A DNA stretch of 42,532 nt from an uncultured Fretibacterium sp. GTDB lineage: Bacteria; Synergistota; Synergistia; Synergistales; Aminobacteriaceae. Shown here piece by piece: positions 40,790-42,532 of this stretch. Numbering within the stretch: position 1 is the stretch's first letter; each line of letters starts with the position of its first letter. The notes below the pieces were generated by a model. It was not told where the DNA came from and searched no databases. It saw only the letters and a program-made list of their open reading frames with translations. The stretch spans positions 1-42,532 of the forward strand of contig CALCEM010000031.1 of NCBI GenBank assembly GCA_937900285.1, read 5' to 3'. The position numbers and the translations under genes were made by a program.

Positions 40790-42112
40790 TTACACACTTG
40801 AATATAAAATTATCTCAACCGAAAAAATATTATTTTCAGTCTTCAAATTCATAAAACCTCTATAACGTTTAACCGTGTTTGAAATTGAAATTAAACCTAT
40901 ACCGCCATTTTTACGTTCAGATTTTGGCAGGCCGTTCTCGTTTAAAATTATTTGCCCGTTAAAAGGATTGTCGACAATTATGCCCAACATCGAATTTGAC
41001 ATTACTTGGGAAATTACTTTTATAAATTTTTGTTCGGCACTTAAATCTTTTACAGCTCTTAAAGCATTCTCAAGCAAATTCCCCAATATCAAACAATAAT
41101 CAGCCTCATTTATTGGCAAATTTTCCGGCAAATTAAATTTATAATCTATTTCAATATTATTTTTTTCGGCCATGTCGTAATAATATGCTGCGATCGCGTC
41201 AATAGCTTTATTTGCACAATAATTTTTAAATTTCAACGCTGAAATATCCGTTAGCTGTCCTAAATATTCGCGTAATTTTTTTATATCGTTTGAGTCAAGA
41301 AAATTATTTATTACTAGCAAATGCTGCCTAAAATCATGCCTTAACGCTCTCACTTCATCAATATGTTTTCTTAATTCTCCATAACGATGACTCTCAATAT
41401 TTAAAAATGTATTTTCCTGCTGCAGCTTTAAATTTTTCGCCAAATTTTTAGAAATCTCGTACATCGAATGCGTAAATATCAACATCATTAACGGCATAAA
41501 CCATATTATTACAAGTGTAACTATTCTCACGCGTCCAATTAACATAACGACCGGATATTTAGGAGTTGACCACGACATTATTAAAGACATTGTTAAGGGC
41601 ATAAGGAATGAAATTTTCCAGATGTTGCGAGTATGTTCAAAGTGAATAAGCTCAGGAATTTTTTTATTAAGCGTGCTAAAAAATATTAATCCGATAAAAA
41701 TAGTCATCCCCAAATTTACCAGACATGAATTTAAAGTTAGAGGCCCTTTTAAAATCCATAAATTATTTTTTAATTCAGTCGATGCCATTAAAGTAATTGT
41801 ATAAAAATATCCAAATGCACAAAGTAATAAAGCATAACAATAACAAAATAATTTACCGAAAAAATTTATTTTTACAGCATAAACATATAACCCAAATAAT
41901 ATTATTATTCCCGGTATCAAAATTTTACGGGGTCTGATCGCATATAAATAACTTGTAAGCGCCGACGAAATTACGAAAATAAATAAAATTATTCCAAAAA
42001 ATATATAAATCTTAAGCTCCGAGAATTTTAAATCATTTCTAACGGGTAATACAGCAAATATCACTATTAAAAATATTACTGAATACTCAAGAAAATACCT
42101 CAGAAGGATCAT
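40790..42112 (-). CDS. AgrC-like sensor histidine kinase (GHKL type)
   Basis: 440 residues: about six membrane helices in 1-215, a short coiled segment, then the histidine-kinase core. The phospho-acceptor is H259 in LRHDFRQHLLVINNF, typical of the AgrC/NatK/SpoOB-like group. The ATPase domain has N-box LILGNLLENALRAV, a weak G1 box (VDNPFNGQ), and the G2 sequence GGIGLISISNTVKRYRG. The start overlaps the preceding LytTR regulator by 4 bases (ATGA), so regulator and sensor are translationally coupled. Family members usually sense peptides or membrane state; no precursor peptide gene is seen here. Confidence 0.92.
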   Translation of the reverse strand: MILLRYFLEYSVIFLIVIFAVLPVRNDLKFSELKIYIFFGIILFIFVISSALTSYLYAIRPRKILIPGIIILFGLYVYAVKINFFGKLFCYCYALLLCAFGYFYTITLMASTELKNNLWILKGPLTLNSCLVNLGMTIFIGLIFFSTLNKKIPELIHFEHTRNIWKISFLMPLTMSLIMSWSTPKYPVVMLIGRVRIVTLVIIWFMPLMMLIFTHSMYEISKNLAKNLKLQQENTFLNIESHRYGELRKHIDEVRALRHDFRQHLLVINNFLDSNDIKKLREYLGQLTDISALKFKNYCANKAIDAIAAYYYDMAEKNNIEIDYKFNLPENLPINEADYCLILGNLLENALRAVKDLSAEQKFIKVISQVMSNSMLGIIVDNPFNGQIILNENGLPKSERKNGGIGLISISNTVKRYRGFMNLKTENNIFSVEIILYSSV

Positions 42113-42532
42113 ATTACACCGCCGCGCATCTTTAAGATTTTATATTGCGAGAAATCCGAAATAACTTTTAATCTTCCGCGTACTTTTATTTGATAGCGTT
42201 CTGAATTTCTCATGACAAAAAATTCACCGTCTATTGAATCAACATGATCCATATTTATTAATATTCCGCGATTGCATAATAAAAACCTTCGTTCCGAATT
42301 TAAAAGCCCTTCGACCTCGCCAAATGTCATATTACAAATTATTTTTTGACCATCAGCCAAAACTATTTTTATGTTATGTCCTTGAGATAAAACGGCCGTT
42401 ATATTTCTTACAGGGATCGAGTATTCACCGTATGAAACTCTAACTGAAATAATTTTTTCTTCAGTCGTTAAAACTCTCATTGCTTCGGCTAAAACTTCAT
42501 TTAATTTATTTAAATTATAGGGCTTTATAACG
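42109..42532 (-). CDS. LytTR-type response regulator, C-terminal part (cut by right edge)
   Basis: The frame remains open from the ATG at 42480 to the right edge, so the protein is longer than 123 residues. The visible start, VIKPYNLNKLNEVLAEAM, is the end of a response-regulator receiver domain, with the conserved Lys-Pro pair; the phospho-acceptor Asp would be outside the window. The rest is a LytTR DNA-binding domain (about 110 residues; SVRVSYGEYSIPVRNITAVLS, then FGEVEGLL..ERRFLLCNRGILINMDHV). It overlaps the kinase gene by 4 bases, giving an AgrA/AgrC-like pair. The target is unknown. Confidence 0.9.
   Translation of the reverse strand, partial: VIKPYNLNKLNEVLAEAMRVLTTEEKIISVRVSYGEYSIPVRNITAVLSQGHNIKIVLADGQKIICNMTFGEVEGLLNSERRFLLCNRGILINMDHVDSIDGEFFVMRNSERYQIKVRGRLKVISDFSQYKILKMRGGVI

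Overview
The window is AT-rich DNA of an anaerobic, flagellated, Gram-negative-type bacterium. This follows from flagellar rod genes, a prepilin with a class III leader, an O-antigen-type ABC exporter with gmd, desulfoferrodoxin/ferritin/rubredoxin, and an oxygen-independent (cbi) cobalamin block. The combination fits a gut-type Synergistota best, but no marker in the window proves that.

Layout. 1-2.5 kb: the tail of a DUF262/HNH endonuclease, then cysK-cysE preceded by an 18-codon reading frame ending Arg-Cys-Cys-Cys-Arg-stop, a likely cysteine attenuator. 2.5-6.0 kb (minus): desulfoferrodoxin-ferritin, then a TIGR02757 gene, flgB, flgC and an ADP-ribosylglycohydrolase. 6.1-10.8 kb: a PilW-like prepilin, radA, two paralogous unrecognised exported proteins flanking a decayed hexapeptide acyltransferase, and a 52-residue rubredoxin. 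10.9-23.1 kb (minus): a partner-switching block holding two membrane SpoIIE-type PP2C phosphatases with C-terminal RsbW-like ATPase domains, a lone STAS protein, a MATE transporter fused to an RsbW-like ATPase, two STAS proteins fused to kinase folds that lack catalytic residues, and an ATPase-like protein without its N-box Asn. An NSS transporter and pgi lie inside this block. 23.2-26.9 kb: cbiG-cbiC-cbiD-cbiET. 27.0-30.3 kb: wzm-wzt-gmd for surface polysaccharide. 30.5-38.3 kb: a 1945-residue exported protein made of six tandem TctC/Bug-type binding domains, with its stop codon directly followed by the start of a complex I/Mrp-type antiporter subunit. 38.3-42.5 kb (minus): a divergent FtsZ-like protein lacking the GTP-binding signature, rlmN, a small exported protein, and an AgrC-like kinase with a LytTR regulator cut by the right edge.

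Most gene groups end in clear hairpin terminators, which define the transcription units. The octamer CATGGCCG occurs 16 times, equally on both strands and also between genes, far above expectation at this base composition. The strongest candidates for undescribed biology are the hexa-Bug/antiporter pair, the FtsZ-like protein, the pseudoenzyme-rich partner-switching block, the Cys-Cys-Cys leader and the octamer.
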